From NCBI GenBank assembly GCA_030744725.1, contig JASLPZ010000001.1, positions 1 to 64,000 of the forward strand: DNA of 64,000 nt, read 5' to 3'. Source of the stretch: ARS98 sp030744725 (GTDB lineage: Bacteria; Planctomycetota; Planctomycetia; Pirellulales; Pirellulaceae). Numbering within the stretch: position 1 is the stretch's first letter; each line of letters begins with the position of its first letter. The notes under the pieces were generated by a model. It was not told the origin of the DNA and ran no database searches. It worked only from the letters and a program-made list of their open reading frames with translations. Shown here one piece after another: positions 8,484-17,161 of this stretch. The translations under genes and the position numbers were made by a program.

Positions 8484-9857
8484 GGATTCCAACAGTCCTC
8501 GGTAATTCCGCATGACAAGATGGCTGTCGATCTTCTGAACCAAGTCAAAGGCAACGCTGACGGCAATCAGCAAGCCAGTTCCACCATAAAAGCTCGCCAC
8601 CGCAAAGCTCACCCCGAGCGAACCTGAGATCATCGTTGGCACGATTGCCACCAACGCCAGGAAGCCAGCGCCTACGTACGTAATGCGCACCATGACCTTT
8701 TCCAAATAATCTGCGGTTCTCTTGCCAGGACGGTAACCTGGAATGAATGTCCCATAGTCCTTGAGGTTCTCAGACATCTCCTTCGGATTAAACGTAATCG
8801 CCGTCCAAAAGTAGCAGAAGAAGTAAATCATCGCGACGTAAAACAGATTGTACGAGAATGAAATCCCACCCCGACCACTGAACACACCACCCAACCACAT
8901 CATCACATCTTGGGTCGTGCCCGATGTCCAACCCGCCAACACATTGAACAACATCCCAGGTAACATCAGCAGACTGCTCGCAAAGATAATCGGCATGACG
9001 CCGGCTTGGTTGATTTTTAGGGGTAGGAATTGGCGCGAACCACCATACACCCGACGACCTCGCACATGCTTAGCGCTTTGTGTCGGAATCCGACGCTGCC
9101 CCAAGGTAATAAACACCACACTAGCCACCACCGAAACAAAAAGCACGGCCAACACAATGAGCGTTTCGACACCGACTCTTGATGGGCTCAAGCCAACCAA
9201 CTCCGGAGTGGCGTTGTCGATCAGACCCTTCAGGGCGCCTGGCATTCGAGCCAGAATACCGGCCATGATCAACAAACTGATTCCATTTCCAATTCCAAAT
9301 TCATCAATCTGTTCCCCCAGCCACATGAGGAAGATCGTGCCACAAGTCATCGTCAGCACGGCCGTAAGCTGCCAACCCAATGACAATACTCCAGCATCGT
9401 TTAAGAACGATGCATGAACGAGCCCTTCCCCGGGTTCCCCTGACATAAGATAAAACTTCACGTAGAAGTAGCTCTGAATCGTACAGAGTACCACGGTCAG
9501 ATACCGCGTATACTCATTAATTTTCTTGCGACCGGTCTCACCCTCTTTGCGCAGGTCTTCGATCGGCTTCCAGACACTGCCGAGTAGTTGGAAGATAATC
9601 GAGGCTGAGATGTAGGGCATGATTCCCAAGCCAAAGATCGTCGCCTGACGAAGATCACTTGCCGCAAAGACTGCCACACGATCAACAAAATCCCCCAGAC
9701 CGCCCCCTGCGCCGGACCCTTTGGCGATTTGCGCTTGGTCGATGATCGGCAATGGAATGTGCCAACCGATGCGATAAATGCCCAAGAGACCTAGCGTGAG
9801 CAAGATCTTCTTGCGCAATTCTTGAATCGTGAAGACAACGCGAATTTTTTCCCACAT
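8481..9857 (-). CDS. secY: Preprotein translocase subunit SecY
   Basis: SecY forms the protein-conducting channel of the inner membrane. The 458-residue sequence has about ten hydrophobic segments. Signature regions include the first helix KILLTLGLLGIYRIGWHIPLP, FGLGIMPYISASIIFQLL, DEFGIGNGISLLI and the loop with FIPGYRPGKRTADYLEKV. The ATG at 9857 follows a GGATCGGGAT stretch. The gene ends exactly where repeat A2 begins. It lies between rplO and adk. Confidence 0.97.
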   Translation of the reverse strand: MWEKIRVVFTIQELRKKILLTLGLLGIYRIGWHIPLPIIDQAQIAKGSGAGGGLGDFVDRVAVFAASDLRQATIFGLGIMPYISASIIFQLLGSVWKPIEDLRKEGETGRKKINEYTRYLTVVLCTIQSYFYVKFYLMSGEPGEGLVHASFLNDAGVLSLGWQLTAVLTMTCGTIFLMWLGEQIDEFGIGNGISLLIMAGILARMPGALKGLIDNATPELVGLSPSRVGVETLIVLAVLFVSVVASVVFITLGQRRIPTQSAKHVRGRRVYGGSRQFLPLKINQAGVMPIIFASSLLMLPGMLFNVLAGWTSGTTQDVMMWLGGVFSGRGGISFSYNLFYVAMIYFFCYFWTAITFNPKEMSENLKDYGTFIPGYRPGKRTADYLEKVMVRITYVGAGFLALVAIVPTMISGSLGVSFAVASFYGGTGLLIAVSVAFDLVQKIDSHLVMRNYRGLLES

Positions 9858-9927
9858 ATCCCGATCCGTCCTAGACGATTGCAGGTGAATCGTAAAACGA
9901 CTGGCGGCTGAAATCTTCCTTGATCAG

Positions 9928-10431
9928 CTAAGAACTGGCTTTAGCCAGTTTCTTTTGCTTTTTCTTGTCCTCAACCGGAGTCCGTCCCGGTATGACGATT
10001 ACCTCGCCACCAGCTTTTTCGATTTTCTCGCGGGCGGACTTGCTAAAGCGATGTGCTGAGACCTTCAACTTCTTGGTCAGCTCACCGTCGCCCAAGATTT
10101 TTAGAATATCGAAGCGATGTTTGGCAAGAGACTTTTCCTTCAGGGCTTCCAACGTGATTTCATCGCCAGCGTCAAAAACCGCCTCCAGATCCCCCACATT
10201 AACAGCCGCAACAATCAAGGCGTGCTTATTGTGGAATCCGCGTTTCGGAATCCTGCGAACCAGCGGCATGGCACCGCCTTCAAAGATCGCCAAGGCAGAA
10301 AATCCGGGGCGCGAACGTTGCCCTTTGTGACCTTTGCTAGCAGTCTTTCCATGCCCGGAACCTGTGCCACGGCCGATCCGCTTGCGCCGCTTGTATTTCG
10401 TGATACCACGGTGAACTTCATGCAAGTTCAT
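9928..10431 (-). CDS. rplO: 50S ribosomal protein L15
   Basis: L15 is a late-assembly 23S rRNA-binding protein. The 167-residue sequence shows the N-terminal RIGRGTGSGHGKTASKGHKGQ block, the GGAMPLVRRIPKRGFHN block and a basic C-terminus. Its ATG overlaps the rpsE stop by one base (TAATG), so translation is probably coupled. This overlap leaves no room for rpmD (L30), which normally lies between rpsE and rplO. Confidence 0.97.
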   Translation of the reverse strand: MNLHEVHRGITKYKRRKRIGRGTGSGHGKTASKGHKGQRSRPGFSALAIFEGGAMPLVRRIPKRGFHNKHALIVAAVNVGDLEAVFDAGDEITLEALKEKSLAKHRFDILKILGDGELTKKLKVSAHRFSKSAREKIEKAGGEVIVIPGRTPVEDKKKQKKLAKASS

Positions 10432-10913
10432 TACAAAGATACTCCTCGCAAACGTTCGATATCCTGGCGGGTGCGCAACTTCTGCAGAGCATCGAATGTT
10501 GCCTTGACCAGTGTAATTGGATTATTGGTGCCTGTGCTCTTTGTCAGGATATTCTGAATCCCAGCCGCTTCGCAGACAGCGCGAACCGCGGCACCGGCGA
10601 TGATCCCCGTACCAGGACCAGCCGGAACCAAGGTCACACGTCCAGCTCCGAAATGGCCGTGCACGGTATGTGGAATTGATCCATCCACCAGGGCAATGTC
10701 GACCTGTTCGCGAGACGCCTGTTTGTTCGCTTTCTCGACGCTGGGAGGAACTTCATTGGCTTTTCCGTAGCCCCAACCGACCCTACCGTTGCCGTTGCCG
10801 ACAACAACCATCGCCGCGAAGCTAAACCGCCGGCCGCCTTTTACGACGGCCGCACATCGGCGAATTTTGATGGTATGCTCGATGTCCTGCGAATGTGTAT
10901 TTTCCGTCGCCAC
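10431..10913 (-). CDS. rpsE: 30S ribosomal protein S5
   Basis: S5 contributes to decoding accuracy and mRNA unwinding at the entry channel. It has the double-stranded-RNA-binding segment with VVKGGRRFSFAAMVVVGNGN and the C-terminal domain with GPGTGIIAGAAVRAVCEAAGI. I place the start at the GTG at 10913, which gives 160 residues beginning MATENTHSQD, because a good AGGAG lies nine bases upstream. The TTG at 10922 directly abuts that AGGAG and is less likely. Confidence 0.96.
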   Translation of the reverse strand: MATENTHSQDIEHTIKIRRCAAVVKGGRRFSFAAMVVVGNGNGRVGWGYGKANEVPPSVEKANKQASREQVDIALVDGSIPHTVHGHFGAGRVTLVPAGPGTGIIAGAAVRAVCEAAGIQNILTKSTGTNNPITLVKATFDALQKLRTRQDIERLRGVSL

Positions 10914-10982
10914 GATTGACAACTCCTGGGGAAGCCTTTGGGGATGTACGGTTGGATCTGTTTGTCTCAGAAGCTGATTGTC

Positions 10983-11351
10983 CTAGAAACTGAGGCCTGC
11001 TTCGCGAGCCGCATCGGCGAGAGCCGCAACGCGACCGTGGTATTGATAATCACCACGATCGAAGCGGACCTGCTTAACACCAGCTGCGATCGCTTTCTCC
11101 GCCACGGCCTTGCCAATTGCCACCGCCGCATCCTTGTTGCCACCATACGAAATGGACTTCGCAACATCGGAATCTCGCGTGCTGGCCGAAACGATTGTCT
11201 TGCGTGTCACATCGTCAATAACCTGACATGCAATATGTTTGTGACTGCGAAACACTGACAGCCGAGGCCGCTCGACGGTGCCCCGCGACTTGCTACGGGA
11301 ATGGTAGCGTCGCCGCTGCCGCTGCTTCGCAATCATCTTTTCTTTATTCAC
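10983..11351 (-). CDS. rplR: 50S ribosomal protein L18
   Basis: L18 binds 5S rRNA with L5 in the central protuberance. The 122-residue sequence contains RPRLSVFRSHKHIACQVIDD and the C-terminal VRFDRGDYQYHGRVAALADAAREAGL signature. The start is GTG at 11351 with GAGG eight bases upstream. It lies between rplF and rpsE in the normal spc order. Confidence 0.97.
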   Translation of the reverse strand: MNKEKMIAKQRQRRRYHSRSKSRGTVERPRLSVFRSHKHIACQVIDDVTRKTIVSASTRDSDVAKSISYGGNKDAAVAIGKAVAEKAIAAGVKQVRFDRGDYQYHGRVAALADAAREAGLSF

Positions 11352-11365
11352 GTTTTATACCTCGA

Positions 11366-11908
11366 TTAAGTTGCCGCTTTACCCGGCTTCAACTTGACGT
11401 GTTCGCCTTGATAACGAATCCCTTTGCCCTTGTAGGGTTCGGGCTTTCGCAAGGCTCGCACTTCTGCCGCAAATTGGCCAACCATCTGCTTACTGCAGCC
11501 TTTGACGACAACGTGCGTCTGATCCGGACAGGTAACATCAAGGCCGGTGGGGATTTTTTTCTTAAGTTCGTTCGCGTAGCCGACGCGCAAGTTCAGTTCT
11601 TGCCCTTGCACCGAACCAACGTACCCGACACCTACGATTTCCAGACGCTTTTCATAGCCCTCTTTAACACCTTGAATCATGTTTGCGATCAAGGACCGCG
11701 TAAGTCCGTGGAAGGCGCGCGACTCGCTTTCGTCGGAATCGCGGGTGACTACAACCTGTTTGGCGTCCTCGTCGATCGATACGCTGACTTCGGCTCGATG
11801 CTCGAATTCGAGTTTTCCTAACGGCCCATCGACCGTGACCTTACGGTCTTTGACAGCGACTTTAACGCCGTCGATGATGGGAACCGGTTTCTTTCCAATG
11901 CGGGACAT
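11366..11908 (-). CDS. rplF: 50S ribosomal protein L6
   Basis: L6 lies near the factor-binding site at the base of the stalk. The 180-residue sequence begins MSRIGKKPVPIIDGVKV and carries the LIANMIQGVKEGYEKRLEIVG segment and the C-terminal signature PEPYKGKGIRY. It has normal family length. It lies between rpsH and rplR. Confidence 0.97.
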   Translation of the reverse strand: MSRIGKKPVPIIDGVKVAVKDRKVTVDGPLGKLEFEHRAEVSVSIDEDAKQVVVTRDSDESESRAFHGLTRSLIANMIQGVKEGYEKRLEIVGVGYVGSVQGQELNLRVGYANELKKKIPTGLDVTCPDQTHVVVKGCSKQMVGQFAAEVRALRKPEPYKGKGIRYQGEHVKLKPGKAAT

Positions 11909-11930
11909 AATTCTCTCACTTTGCCGTCTG

Positions 11931-12326
11931 CTACCAGACCTCGCACAGCACTTCGCCGCCTAGATTTCTCTGCCGTGCCTCTCGGTCGCTGACAACACCG
12001 CGGCTTGTGCTAATGATCGTAATTCCCAAACCGTTCAATACCGGTTTGAGGTCGCGGGCTTTTCGGTAAACGCGGCGTCCGGGTTTGCTGATCCGTCGGA
12101 TTCGCTGAATCACGCGTTCGCCATTGGGCCCATATTTCAAGTCCAGCTTCAACTGCTGGACCGGCTTGGTTTCGACTTCGTCAAAATCCCAAATATATCC
12201 TTCGCGTTTGAGCACTTCCGCCAAACCGCGTTTCACTTTGGATGCCGGCAATTCGACGTGGGGCCGTTCGACGCTTACCGCGTTGCGGATCCGCGTCAGC
12301 ATATCGGCAATCGGGTCGGTCATCAT
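11931..12326 (-). CDS. rpsH: 30S ribosomal protein S8
   Basis: S8 binds 16S rRNA helix 21 and, in enteric bacteria, represses the spc operon. Whether it does so here is unknown. The 131-residue sequence has MTDPIADMLTRIRNAVSVERPHVELPASK at the N-terminus and the C-terminal signature GLGITIISTSRGVVSDREAR, and ends GGEVLCEVW. The ATG may be 12326 or the adjacent 12323. Confidence 0.97.
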   Translation of the reverse strand: MMTDPIADMLTRIRNAVSVERPHVELPASKVKRGLAEVLKREGYIWDFDEVETKPVQQLKLDLKYGPNGERVIQRIRRISKPGRRVYRKARDLKPVLNGLGITIISTSRGVVSDREARQRNLGGEVLCEVW

Positions 12327-12345
12327 GTTGATTGGGTTTCCTTAA

Positions 12346-12531
12346 TTACCAGCTCGACTTACGAACACCAGGAATCAGTCCCTGGTCCGCGAACTTGCGA
12401 AAACAAATTCGGCAAATGCCGAATTTTCGATAGACGGCACGCGGTCGTCCGCACACGTTGCAGCGTCGCTGCACACGCGATGAAAACTTTGGAGGCAGTT
12501 TCGCTTTTGCGATTTTTGACTTGCTCGCCAC
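12346..12531 (-). CDS. rpsN: 30S ribosomal protein S14, zinc-binding type
   Basis: A 61-residue S14 of the short zinc-containing type. The two Cys pairs CNVC and CRIC, spaced by RPRAVYRKFGI, form the zinc site. The C-terminus ends in the usual GVRKSSW. The start is GTG at 12531. It lies between rplE and rpsH as expected. The zinc-free ~100-residue paralogue is not in this window. Confidence 0.96.
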   Translation of the reverse strand: MASKSKIAKAKLPPKFSSRVQRRCNVCGRPRAVYRKFGICRICFRKFADQGLIPGVRKSSW

Positions 12532-12570
12532 GATTCTTATCCGTTTTGATGAGAGGTTTCACACCGACCG

Positions 12571-13137
12571 TTAGGCGGCGCCCGCGGTGGTTTCTGGCTG
12601 TTGGAACGGCATACCCAGCAAACGCAACAGTTCGCGTGCTTCGTCGTCGCTACGGGTCGAAGTGACCATGGTAATATTCAACCCCTGGACTCGCGTGAAT
12701 CGATCTGGATTCAACTCGGGAAACACCAACTGTTCCACCAGACCCATACTGTAGTTTCCGTTCTTGTCGAAAGCATTTGCGCTGAGCCCACGAAAGTCAC
12801 GAACCCGAGGCAGCGCAACGGAAATCAGGCGATCCAGAAACTCATACATGCGTTGGCGGCGAAGGGTCGCTTTGCAGCCGATCGGCATTTCTTCGCGAAG
12901 GCGAAAACCAGCGATCGATTTCCGGGCCTTCGTGATGATGGGCTTTTGACCCACGATTTGAGTCAAAGCCTCCACCGCGGTTTCCATGTACTTCTTTTCC
13001 TGAATTGCCTCACCGACGCCCATGTTGACGACGATTTTCTGCAATCGAGGCAATGCCAGATGATTGCTCTGGCTGAACTTCTCGGCCAGGGTGGGCAGGA
13101 TTTCCTGTTCGTATTTTTCTTGTAATCGCGGGATCAT
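12571..13137 (-). CDS. rplE: 50S ribosomal protein L5
   Basis: L5 binds 5S rRNA and contacts the P-site tRNA. The 188-residue sequence contains the signature LPRLQKIVVNMGVGEA, the segment GQKPIITKARKSIAGFRLREE and the C-terminal GLNITMVTSTRSDDEARELL. Its ATG overlaps the rplX stop by four bases (ATGA), which suggests translational coupling. Confidence 0.97.
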   Translation of the reverse strand: MIPRLQEKYEQEILPTLAEKFSQSNHLALPRLQKIVVNMGVGEAIQEKKYMETAVEALTQIVGQKPIITKARKSIAGFRLREEMPIGCKATLRRQRMYEFLDRLISVALPRVRDFRGLSANAFDKNGNYSMGLVEQLVFPELNPDRFTRVQGLNITMVTSTRSDDEARELLRLLGMPFQQPETTAGAA

Positions 13138-13484
13138 GGTTTTTTCGCGTAGACGCTCCGAGCAGGCGAAATCACGCCCATGGAGACACCACTTTTCTTC
13201 GAGTATCGTTCTTTACTGCCGTCGTCCAAATAGCGAACGCCGACACGCGTGGGTTCGTTTGTTTGCGGGCAAATGAGCATCACGTTGGAAACATTGACGG
13301 GCATCTCTTTGGACAAACGACCGCCTTGTGGATTCTTCTGGCTGCGACGCACGTGCTTGTAAACACGATTCACGCCTTCGACCAAAACCTTGCGTTTCTC
13401 GTGATCGACCGATAGCACCTTGCCGCGCTGACCGCGGTCGTCACCGGCAACCACCACGACCATATCATTTACTTTGACGTTCAT
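13134..13484 (-). CDS. rplX: 50S ribosomal protein L24
   Basis: L24 initiates assembly of the large subunit near the 5' end of 23S rRNA. The 116-residue sequence carries the KOW motif VVVVAGDDRGQRGKVLSVD and the following VEGVNRVYKHVRRSQKNPQGG block. It lies between rplN and rplE and overlaps the latter by four bases. Confidence 0.96.
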   Translation of the reverse strand: MNVKVNDMVVVVAGDDRGQRGKVLSVDHEKRKVLVEGVNRVYKHVRRSQKNPQGGRLSKEMPVNVSNVMLICPQTNEPTRVGVRYLDDGSKERYSKKSGVSMGVISPARSVYAKKP

Positions 13485-13495
13485 TGCTTCCTCAG

Positions 13496-13864
13496 TTAGA
13501 CAACCTCGTTGGCGAGGCTCACAATCTTCATGAAGTTGCGCTCACGAAGTTCTCGTGCCACGGCACCAAAAATCCGCGTTCCGCGTGGGTTGTTATCAGT
13601 GTCAATGATCACAGCGGCATTGCTGTCAAAGCGAATGTAACTGCCATCAGATCGGCGCGACGGCTGGCGTACACGCACGATCACAGCACGCACAATGGCC
13701 TTCTTCTTGACTTCACTACCGGGAATCACACGTTTTACACTACAGATAATCACGTCGCCCAACGTCGCGAAACGACGCCGCGAACCGCCTAACACCTTGA
13801 TGCACATGATCTCTTTGGCACCGGTGTTGTCGGCAACAAGTAATCTGCTCTCTTGCTGAATCAT
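13496..13864 (-). CDS. rplN: 50S ribosomal protein L14
   Basis: L14 forms an intersubunit bridge and is the docking site of the silencing factor RsfS. The 122-residue sequence begins MIQQESRLLVADNTGAKEIMCI and holds the highly conserved DNNPRGTRIFGAVARELRE segment. It has normal length and order. Confidence 0.98.
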   Translation of the reverse strand: MIQQESRLLVADNTGAKEIMCIKVLGGSRRRFATLGDVIICSVKRVIPGSEVKKKAIVRAVIVRVRQPSRRSDGSYIRFDSNAAVIIDTDNNPRGTRIFGAVARELRERNFMKIVSLANEVV

Positions 13865-13888
13865 CGTTTACCCTTTGGCCGCCATACC

Positions 13889-14179
13889 TTAGTTTCCAGA
13901 CTCACGAGTCGCCTTCAATGCGGCCACGTCGACTGCTCGGCTCTTCTCAACCACACGAACCAATTGCCATCGCTTCTTCTTGGAAATCGGCGGTGCTTCG
14001 ACGATCTCCACCGTATCACCCAAGCCCGCGTCATTGTTCTCGTCGTGCACATAGCACACCGTGCGTTGACGAATGTACTTGCCGTACTTAGGGTGCGGCA
14101 CCAACCCGCGGATTTCCACACGTCGGGTCTTGTTCATTCTGTCGCTGGTGACAACACCAATGGCCATTTTCTTAGGCAT
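13889..14179 (-). CDS. rpsQ: 30S ribosomal protein S17
   Basis: S17 is a primary 16S rRNA-binding OB-fold protein. The 96-residue version from MPKKMAIGVV is supported by GGGG six bases before the ATG at 14179. An upstream ATG at 14197 lacks this spacing. The central block GLVPHPKYGKYIRQRTVCYVHD and GDTVEIVEAPPISKKKRWQLV are characteristic. A C-terminal extension of about 15 residues follows the core. Confidence 0.96.
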   Translation of the reverse strand: MPKKMAIGVVTSDRMNKTRRVEIRGLVPHPKYGKYIRQRTVCYVHDENNDAGLGDTVEIVEAPPISKKKRWQLVRVVEKSRAVDVAALKATRESGN

Positions 14180-14207
14180 AATTATCCCCGGCTGCATCCG
14201 CCAGCAT

Positions 14208-14429
14208 TTAGCTGGCAGAGGCCACCTCTTTCACTTCTTTTGCTAGTTCACGGGCTCGCTGTACGGTCTTAATGCGGGCGACAAGTCGACGATGGTGGCG
14301 CAACTCGCTGGGAGCGTCCAACCGTTCGGTTTGGGCCTGCATTCGCAAGCGGAATAATCGCTCGCACGTTTCATTGAGCGTTAGCTGCAATTGCTCGTCG
14401 CTCATATCTCTTAATTCCGCAGCTTTCAT
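14208..14429 (-). CDS. rpmC: 50S ribosomal protein L29
   Basis: L29 surrounds the exit tunnel and helps dock trigger factor and SRP. The 73-residue, mostly helical sequence contains the typical LNETCERLFRLRMQAQTERL and the RRLVARIKTVQRAREL motif. The scaffold gap at 14449-14458 is just upstream, so its 5' leader is incompletely known. Confidence 0.94.
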   Translation of the reverse strand: MKAAELRDMSDEQLQLTLNETCERLFRLRMQAQTERLDAPSELRHHRRLVARIKTVQRARELAKEVKEVASAS

Positions 14430-14448
14430 CGCAACACTTCTCTCCGCT

Positions 14449-14458
14449 NNNNNNNNNN
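14449..14458. other. Scaffold gap (10 Ns)
   Basis: Ten undetermined bases lie between the rplP stop and the rpmC start. Because gene order on both sides is the normal S10 order, the join is almost certainly correct, but the true gap length is unknown. Confidence 0.99.
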
Positions 14459-14463
14459 TCTAC

Positions 14464-14871
14464 TTAGGCTGGCCGACGTCGCGTGAAGCGAACCCGTACA
14501 GGCATCTTGTGCGCCAAACGAGCGAAGCAAACACGTGCCTGCTCCTCCGTAACGCCACTCAACTCGTACATCACCGTGCCAGGCTTGACGGTGGCGACCC
14601 AATGCTCGGGTTCCCCCTTACCTTTACCCATGCGGGTTTCCAGCGGGGTCGAAGTAATTGAACGGTGCGGAAACATCCGCACGTACAATCTACCTTCACC
14701 ACGAATGTACTGCTGTGCCGCGATCCGGCCGGCTTCAATCGTCTGAGCCTTGATCCAGCCGCCCTGCATGGCCTGTAACGCGAAATCGCCAAAGACCACA
14801 CGGTTACCGCGAGTCGCATTACCTTTTATATGTCCTCTTTGGCTTTTTCGGTGCTTGACCCGCTTCGGCAT
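14464..14871 (-). CDS. rplP: 50S ribosomal protein L16
   Basis: L16 organises the A-site and peptidyl-transferase region. The 135-residue sequence from MPKRVKHRKSQRGHIKG carries the signatures FGDFALQAMQGGWIKAQTIEAGRIA and MGKGKGEPEHWVATVKPG. The start at 14871 matches the family, and another ATG at 14880 adds three residues. Its first 53 bases overlap the 3' end of rpsC in another frame, which is unusual for this gene pair. Confidence 0.96.
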   Translation of the reverse strand: MPKRVKHRKSQRGHIKGNATRGNRVVFGDFALQAMQGGWIKAQTIEAGRIAAQQYIRGEGRLYVRMFPHRSITSTPLETRMGKGKGEPEHWVATVKPGTVMYELSGVTEEQARVCFARLAHKMPVRVRFTRRRPA

Positions 14872-15529
14872 CAACGCCATCGGATTCTCCTTCGTACATT
14901 CCTTGGTTCACCCAAACCTGAACCCCAATATGTCCTTGAGGCGTCTTGGCTTCGGTGAAACCGTAATCGATTCTTGCTCGGAGCGTGCTCAACGGAATCG
15001 AACCTGAGATCTGCTTTTCGATTCTCGCCATTTCAGCGCCACCCAGACGTCCCGCCAAGCGAATCTTAATTCCCTTGGCCCCAGCATCCATCGTTTGTTC
15101 CATCGCTCGTTTGATCGTGCGGCGGAAACTCGAGCGGCGTGAAAGCTGGTTGGATATATCTTCTGCGACTAATTGAGCCTGCAGCTCTGGACGCTTGATT
15201 TCTTCAATCTTCAAGTTAACTCGACGTCCAATCAAGTTCTGTAACTCCTCCTGGAGCAATTCGACCTCTTGGCCTTTTTTGCCAATGATCAAACCAGGTC
15301 GAGCCACGAACAGAATCACCTTCACTTCATCGCGTGTCCGCTCGATCTCAATCCGGTCAATTCCGGCGTTGCGATACTGCTGCTTCTTCGGATGTTTCTT
15401 AATAAAGTCCCGGACCCGGAGGTCTTCGACCAGTAGCTCGGCATACTCCTGCTTGGAGGCATACCAGCGGCTCTTCCAGCCCACCATGACGCCTGTGCGA
15501 AAACCGACAGGATTAACTTTTTGACCCAT
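14819..15529 (-). CDS. rpsC: 30S ribosomal protein S3
   Basis: S3 lines the mRNA entry channel and has helicase activity with S4 and S5. The 236-residue sequence begins MGQKVNPVGFRTGV, contains the KH-domain GLIIGKKGQEVELLQEELQ and the C-terminal signature GRLGGAEMARIEKQISGSIPLSTLRA. The basic tail KKPKRTYKR is encoded within the overlap with rplP, so the same 53 bases specify the tail of S3 and the N-terminus of L16. Confidence 0.97.
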   Translation of the reverse strand: MGQKVNPVGFRTGVMVGWKSRWYASKQEYAELLVEDLRVRDFIKKHPKKQQYRNAGIDRIEIERTRDEVKVILFVARPGLIIGKKGQEVELLQEELQNLIGRRVNLKIEEIKRPELQAQLVAEDISNQLSRRSSFRRTIKRAMEQTMDAGAKGIKIRLAGRLGGAEMARIEKQISGSIPLSTLRARIDYGFTEAKTPQGHIGVQVWVNQGMYEGESDGVDAEAGQAPKKPKRTYKR

Positions 15530-15546
15530 AGCTAATGCTCTTTTGG

Positions 15547-15903
15547 TTACAGCTCGTTAATGTCTTCCAAGGCGACATGAATATGTGACATCCGTTTGAT
15601 AACCCAAAAGGCCATCCCGCGTGCCCGCGGACGAATCCGCTTGAAGGTGGGGCCACCATCCACGCGTGCATCAGTAACAACTAACCGGTCGATCCGCACG
15701 GTCCGCCCCGGATTCTGATCCGGATCCTGCGCGTTTCCCAATGCACTACGCAGCACTTTCTCCAACAATCGAGCACCACGATTCGGCTGGTACTGCAAGA
15801 TATCCAACGCTTCATCCGCGAACTTACCACGAATCAGGTCTGCCATGGGGCGTACCTTGCGTGGACTGATGCGGGCGTTTTTGTGCTTGGCGCGGAATGC
15901 CAT
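15547..15903 (-). CDS. rplV: 50S ribosomal protein L22
   Basis: L22 reaches into the exit tunnel, where its beta-hairpin affects macrolide binding. The 118-residue sequence from MAFRAKHKNARISPRKVR contains GARLLEKVLRSALGNAQ and the hairpin end RIRPRARGMAFWVIKRMSHIHV. The ATG at 15903 fits the family. The longer frame to 15924 adds seven unsupported residues. Confidence 0.96.
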   Translation of the reverse strand: MAFRAKHKNARISPRKVRPMADLIRGKFADEALDILQYQPNRGARLLEKVLRSALGNAQDPDQNPGRTVRIDRLVVTDARVDGGPTFKRIRPRARGMAFWVIKRMSHIHVALEDINEL

Positions 15904-15941
15904 GCTTATTGATCCTTGTATCAAATTCGCTGCGCGGACGC

Positions 15942-16211
15942 TTAGCGTTTCCCTTTGCCACCGTGACCGCGGAACGTTCTCGTGGGCGCAAATTCGCCCA
16001 ACTTATGTCCAACCATATCCTCGGTTACCAGCACCTTAAGATGAGCTTTACCATTGTGGACCATGAACGTGGCGCCCACGAACTCGGGGACAATTGTGCA
16101 CGCTCGGGCCCACGTCTTAATCGGATCGGATCTGCCCGTCTCCTGCTGCTTCTGTACCTTCTGGTACAGCCGAAGATCGACAAAAGGACCTTTCTTTAGT
16201 GACCTGCTCAT
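15942..16211 (-). CDS. rpsS: 30S ribosomal protein S19
   Basis: S19 is in the head of the 30S subunit with S13. The 89-residue sequence begins MSRSLKKGPFVDLRLYQKV and ends with the conserved MVGHKLGEFAPTRTFRGHGG region. It has normal length and position between rplB and rplV. Confidence 0.97.
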   Translation of the reverse strand: MSRSLKKGPFVDLRLYQKVQKQQETGRSDPIKTWARACTIVPEFVGATFMVHNGKAHLKVLVTEDMVGHKLGEFAPTRTFRGHGGKGKR

Positions 16212-16251
16212 ACTGAGGACTATCCTGAGGATTTACCGTCGTGTGAATGGA

Positions 16252-17109
16252 CTATTTTATTCGAAGCTGGCCATACCGTCGCGAACGACGACGCCGAACA
16301 ATTGACGAATTCGATGGCTTGCGGCGCTGCCGGGTCGACCCACCTTTTGCCGGCTTGCCGGTCGGACTAACTGGATGACGACCACCCTTGGTTCGACCTT
16401 CACCGCCACCATGCGGATGATCGATTGGGTTCATGGCCGTTCCACGCACATGCGGACGACGCCCCAACCAGCGTTTACGTCCCGCCTTGCCTAACACAAT
16501 CGCCATGTGATCGGCGTTGCCAACCTTACCGATCGTGGCGCGGCAGGCCGCTGGTACGCGACGAATCTCGCCACTGGGCAGGGTTAGCTGTGCCCAAGTA
16601 GCCTCGCGGGCAATGAGCGTGGCCGACGACCCAGCACTGCGACACATCCGTCCGCCACGGCCCGGCAACAACTCGATATTGTGAACCGACGTTCCCAGCG
16701 GAATGTTCTTCAGCGGCAGACAATTGCCCACCGTCGGAGGCGCGTCCGGACCGCTCTGCAAACGGTCGCCGGCAATCAAGCCATCAGGGGCGATGATGTA
16801 GCGTTTTTCGCCGTCGATGTAGTGTAACAATGCAATACGCGCGCTCCGATTGGGATCATACTCGATGGAATGCACCTTGGCTGGCACGCCATCCTTGTTG
16901 CGGCGAAAGTCAATGACGCGATATCGACGCTTGTGGCCACCGCCACGGTGCCGCGTCGTAATCTTGCCCTGGTTGTTGCGACCACCCGTCTTGGTGAGTG
17001 GGCGCATCAACTGCTTCTCTGGCTTAACACCCTTGGTGAGCGACGCAAAATCGCTCACCGTCGCATCACGCCGTCCAGCGGAAGTTGGCTTGTATTTTCG
17101 TATTCCCAT
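16252..17109 (-). CDS. rplB: 50S ribosomal protein L2
   Basis: L2 is needed for subunit association and peptidyl-transferase activity. The 285-residue sequence begins MGIRKYKPTSAGRRDATV and has the GRNNQGKITTRHRGGGHKRR block. The C-terminal region with AMNPIDHPHGGGEGRT includes the conserved functional His. It has normal length for the family. Confidence 0.98.
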   Translation of the reverse strand: MGIRKYKPTSAGRRDATVSDFASLTKGVKPEKQLMRPLTKTGGRNNQGKITTRHRGGGHKRRYRVIDFRRNKDGVPAKVHSIEYDPNRSARIALLHYIDGEKRYIIAPDGLIAGDRLQSGPDAPPTVGNCLPLKNIPLGTSVHNIELLPGRGGRMCRSAGSSATLIAREATWAQLTLPSGEIRRVPAACRATIGKVGNADHMAIVLGKAGRKRWLGRRPHVRGTAMNPIDHPHGGGEGRTKGGRHPVSPTGKPAKGGSTRQRRKPSNSSIVRRRRSRRYGQLRIK

Positions 17110-17161
17110 GACTGCCTTCTACTTCTTTGAGCTATTCCAATCGAGCGCCACCGCCGGCCGT

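Noticed and set aside
11228..11821. 197-residue plus-strand frame opposite rplF/rplR
   Set aside because: Antisense to two conserved ribosomal proteins, with no family resemblance.
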